From assembly GCA_020026225.1 (NCBI GenBank), contig JAHHQU010000001.1:1-64000 (forward strand): a DNA stretch of 64,000 nucleotides. Reading direction: 5' to 3'. This stretch comes from Phocaeicola sp. (lineage in GTDB: Bacteria > Bacteroidota > Bacteroidia > Bacteroidales > Bacteroidaceae). Shown one piece after another: positions 61,689 to 64,000 of the stretch (its first letter is position 1; every line of letters starts with the position of its first letter). The translations under genes were made by a program, and so were the position numbers. The notes under the pieces were generated by a model. That model saw only the letters and a program-made list of their open reading frames with translations, searched no databases and was not told the DNA's origin.

Positions 61689-63089
61689 ATGATGAAATTA
61701 AAAAAACTTATCGATAATATAGTAGTGCTATGTGCCGCTACTGCTTTATTCAGTGCTTGTTCGTTGAACATTCCTCCTGCTGACCTATATTCTGATCCGG
61801 ATGCCATTGTGAGTGTTGGTAACGCTCGTTCCCTGTTGACTTCTGCCTATATTGCTTATCCGCATAATGAATATGAATTATCTGTTTTAGGACCGGACTT
61901 TTGTCCTACGTCTTTGACAGGAAAAGACATGAGTCTGAAGAATCTTTATCAGTGGCAAGATAATGCTATAAGCAGTTTCTCTGAACTGATGTGGCTGGAT
62001 TTTTATAATACGATAGCTATTTGTAATGTCTTGTTGGAACGTATGCAGAATGTCATCGTTGAAAATGAAATAGATGCAGCCGAAAAAGAAAAAATTATCT
62101 CTGAGGCAAATATGTTGCAGGCTTTATGTTATTTCAATCTGCTTCGTTTGTTCGCACCGGCTTATGATAAGAATCCGAAAGCGGATGGAATAATCTTGAA
62201 AACGCGTGTAGGGGTGGAATTCCCGAAAAGAAGTTCCATTGCCGATTGTACGGATTTTATCCGTAACTTGTTGGTTGAGGCTGTCAAGGTTTCAGGTAAA
62301 TCGGAACGGAACGGTTGGCTTTCTCAGACTGCTGGTTATTATATTCTTTCAGAGTTGGAAATGTATGCCGGCAATTACCGTGCAGCTGCTGAGTATGCAG
62401 AAAAGGTGATAGAAAAGGCGAAGGATGGTTGGTTTACAGAAAATGGGTATGCTCGTTTATGGGAGCAGGCTTCTTGCGAGGAGCGAATATTTGCATTCTT
62501 CATTTCTGCTCCAATTTACACAGGTTTGCAGTACGATGTGAAAGAAGGAGATTATCTGATGGTTTCTCCTAAGGTGGTGTTTGATGAGGCGGATTATCGT
62601 AAGAAGTATGCACTGTATCCATTTGAAATGGAGGGAAGTGAACGTGCTTTGTTGGGAAAATACAACAAGAACAACAAGGATGGTAAAGAGAATACCTATT
62701 TAAATACTTTCCGTTATGCGGGAGCTTACTATTTGGCAGCGGAAGCTTACAGCCGTTTGGATGGCCAGTCGGCTAAAGCATTGTCTACTATCAATCATTA
62801 TCTGGAACTTTGTGGGGCTGAGCCATTGGCTGGCGACCTGCAGGGTAAGGAGTTGACCAAACGTATTCTTGCTGAAAAATTAAAAGAATTTGTAGGGGAA
62901 GGTGTAGCTTTCTTTGATTGTAAGCGAACTCACGACCAATTGCAACGTTGGAGTCGTTGGGGAACTCAGCAGGAGTCACTGGTCCGTTCCGGAGATTATC
63001 GCTGGACTTTCCCGATACCGGCTTCTGAATACAAATTCAACGGACAGGTTACTCAGAATGAAGGATGGCCGATTGACCGTAATAAATAA
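61689..63089 (+). CDS. SusD/RagB-family nutrient-binding lipoprotein
   Basis: A 466-residue surface lipoprotein from ATG 61689 (a second ATG is at 61692). Lipobox LFSAC. The TPR-rich SusD fold is visible in INPPADLYSDPDAIVSVGNA-like N-terminus (here NIPPADLYSD), EANMLQALCYFNLLRLFAPAYD, SELEMYAGNYRAAAEYAEKVI and the C-terminal ILAEKLKEFVGEGVAFFDCKR, where E-F and F-D-x-K-R match the usual RRxELAFEGxRxxDLxRW end in weakened form. It caps the SusC barrel and presents substrate. Together with the next lipoprotein gene, 28 bases downstream, it forms an operon with susC. Confidence 0.93.
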   Translation: MMKLKKLIDNIVVLCAATALFSACSLNIPPADLYSDPDAIVSVGNARSLLTSAYIAYPHNEYELSVLGPDFCPTSLTGKDMSLKNLYQWQDNAISSFSELMWLDFYNTIAICNVLLERMQNVIVENEIDAAEKEKIISEANMLQALCYFNLLRLFAPAYDKNPKADGIILKTRVGVEFPKRSSIADCTDFIRNLLVEAVKVSGKSERNGWLSQTAGYYILSELEMYAGNYRAAAEYAEKVIEKAKDGWFTENGYARLWEQASCEERIFAFFISAPIYTGLQYDVKEGDYLMVSPKVVFDEADYRKKYALYPFEMEGSERALLGKYNKNNKDGKENTYLNTFRYAGAYYLAAEAYSRLDGQSAKALSTINHYLELCGAEPLAGDLQGKELTKRILAEKLKEFVGEGVAFFDCKRTHDQLQRWSRWGTQQESLVRSGDYRWTFPIPASEYKFNGQVTQNEGWPIDRNK

Positions 63090-63117
63090 CTCCTAATCTT
63101 ATAAAAGAAATCAGATA

Positions 63118-64000
63118 ATGAAAACAAGATATTTTATTTACCTGTTGGCATGGGTGGTCTTGACCTTATCGGCATGCAGCGATAAAAAGGACTTTGTAAA
63201 ATGCAGTAATTACATCAGAATAACTACGCAGAGTGCGACTACATTTACCGAAGATTCTGAGAATCCGGTGATTGTTGACGTAATGTTGGCTTATACATTG
63301 ACACGGGACGAAACGATTACTTTTGAGTTGCTGGATAATCAAGGAGATATTTTGTATATCGATACTCCCCAACTTAATTTTAAGGCAGGTGAAAAAGTGA
63401 AGCAGTTCCATGTCTATTCAAATAGAAAAAGCAGCTTGAGTGCACAGCAGGTGGTTGCTTTGAAGGTGAAGAATTTTACAGCTGAGGACATGTTGCCTTG
63501 GGAAGATGGAATCTTGCTGACAGTCAAGCCGGATGCTGATATTCCTGAATTGAATGAAGAACAACTTCAGATGATTGAGGGATATAAAAAGAATATGAAT
63601 CTGGATATCCGACGGATGATGGGTAAACTGGCGTGCCATGTTCGTGTGGTATTCCCGATTGATGAGGTGGGTGCCGATGGTGAAACGGTGTTCTCTGATA
63701 AAGAAATCCAAGAATTTGATTCGGAATCCATCCTTACGTTGAGTGAGAAAGCTACTGCAAACCAGCCTATCTTGAAAATAGTAGATAATCCGATGGGATG
63801 GAGCTCTATTTTATGGAGTGTGTTGCAGAAAGAGATTGCTATTAACAATCAGGTTGGAACTTCTTTCCCTTCAGTAGTTGAGGCTGTTCATTATGAACCG
63901 ACATCAGAAGAATTCCAGATCGCATTGGATAGTTTGATTGTACATGAAAATCAGAAGGTCGAGTTTACAGGTGCTGTTCCAGATGCGTACGGAAATATGA
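63118..64000 (+). CDS. SusD-adjacent surface lipoprotein, unknown family (3' end outside window)
   Basis: An open frame from ATG 63118 to the window end (294 codons so far). A lipoprotein signal reads LLAWVVLTLSAC, followed by a Ser/Lys-rich start. The first 120 residues form a beta-sandwich-like domain (VDVMLAYTLTRDETITFELLDNQGDI in part), similar to the DUF1735/BACON-like modules next to SusD proteins. The second part (from MIEGYKKNMNLDIRRMMGKL) looks like the conserved core of a lipoprotein family often found in such operons; I recall DUF4929 as a candidate but cannot confirm it. The likely role is glycan or peptide binding at the surface. Confidence 0.65.
   Translation, partial: MKTRYFIYLLAWVVLTLSACSDKKDFVKCSNYIRITTQSATTFTEDSENPVIVDVMLAYTLTRDETITFELLDNQGDILYIDTPQLNFKAGEKVKQFHVYSNRKSSLSAQQVVALKVKNFTAEDMLPWEDGILLTVKPDADIPELNEEQLQMIEGYKKNMNLDIRRMMGKLACHVRVVFPIDEVGADGETVFSDKEIQEFDSESILTLSEKATANQPILKIVDNPMGWSSILWSVLQKEIAINNQVGTSFPSVVEAVHYEPTSEEFQIALDSLIVHENQKVEFTGAVPDAYGNM

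Noticed and set aside
1..64000. CRISPR arrays, tRNA or rRNA genes, insertion sequences, prophage
   Set aside because: No regularly spaced repeats, cloverleaf genes, rRNA-like stretches, transposases or integrases were recognised on either strand.

Overview
The window comes from a gut-type member of the Bacteroidales, most likely Bacteroides or Phocaeicola. The support is a SusC/SusD pair, NigD-like and DUF4827-type lipoproteins, a fused aspartokinase/homoserine dehydrogenase, and the sodium-pumping decarboxylase order gamma-alpha-beta. Intergenic regions repeatedly carry the Bacteroidetes -7 box TAnnTTTG, and Shine-Dalgarno sequences are mostly absent. I cannot name the species. No rRNA, tRNA, CRISPR array, insertion sequence or integrase was seen.

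Region 1 (1-14758, all + strand) is the 3' part of a surface polysaccharide locus. It holds a truncated GT2 at the window edge, three more GT2 enzymes, a Wzy-like polymerase, a tiny membrane protein and several GT4 enzymes. One GT4 gene is broken by a frameshift near 9195. The locus ends with an initiating sugar-phosphate transferase, a three-gene set (PqqD-like protein, nucleotidyltransferase-fold protein, HPr-kinase-like ATPase), a Wza-type export lipoprotein and a GDP-mannose pyrophosphorylase. Many genes overlap by 4 bases, which suggests one long transcript. The first 6 kb look clearly richer in A+T than the rest. No Wzx flippase or Wzc co-polymerase is in view.

Region 2 (14759-24011) has a BetT-like BCCT transporter behind a long leader. 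A minus-strand block follows: a PepSY-like lipoprotein, a LuxR-type regulator with an FAD oxidoreductase, radA, and a polytopic membrane glycosyltransferase candidate. Region 3 (24012-31998) opens with thrA, preceded by what looks like a transcription attenuator (promoter, Met-rich 30-codon leader peptide, terminator hairpin). It continues with a cytidylate-kinase-like protein, a subtilisin-family protease, xseA-xseB and ilvE.

Region 4 (31999-47724) starts with a decayed, internally deleted susD-like remnant. It then carries housekeeping genes: trmB, mrp, a Sua5/YrdC protein, a ClC channel/transporter with CBS domains, fmt, an ECF sigma factor with a membrane anti-sigma-like protein, rpe, comEC, a DHH phosphoesterase, a DUF4827-type lipoprotein and glmM/manB-type phosphohexomutase. 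A NigD-like lipoprotein gene overlaps the 3' end of fmt on the opposite strand.

Region 5 (47725-64000) holds a nitroreductase, the three-gene oxaloacetate-decarboxylase-type sodium pump, fabI, a GldB-like lipoprotein, an RsmI-like methyltransferase, lipA and a dipeptidyl peptidase IV. It ends with a SusC/SusD/lipoprotein operon whose leader contains a terminator-like hairpin. The operon runs off the window end.

The most promising unusual items are the PqqD/nucleotidyltransferase/HPr-kinase-like set inside the polysaccharide locus, the putative thrA attenuator, the SusC leader hairpin, the anti-sigma/beta-barrel-like fusion, and the long palindrome near 35.35 kb.
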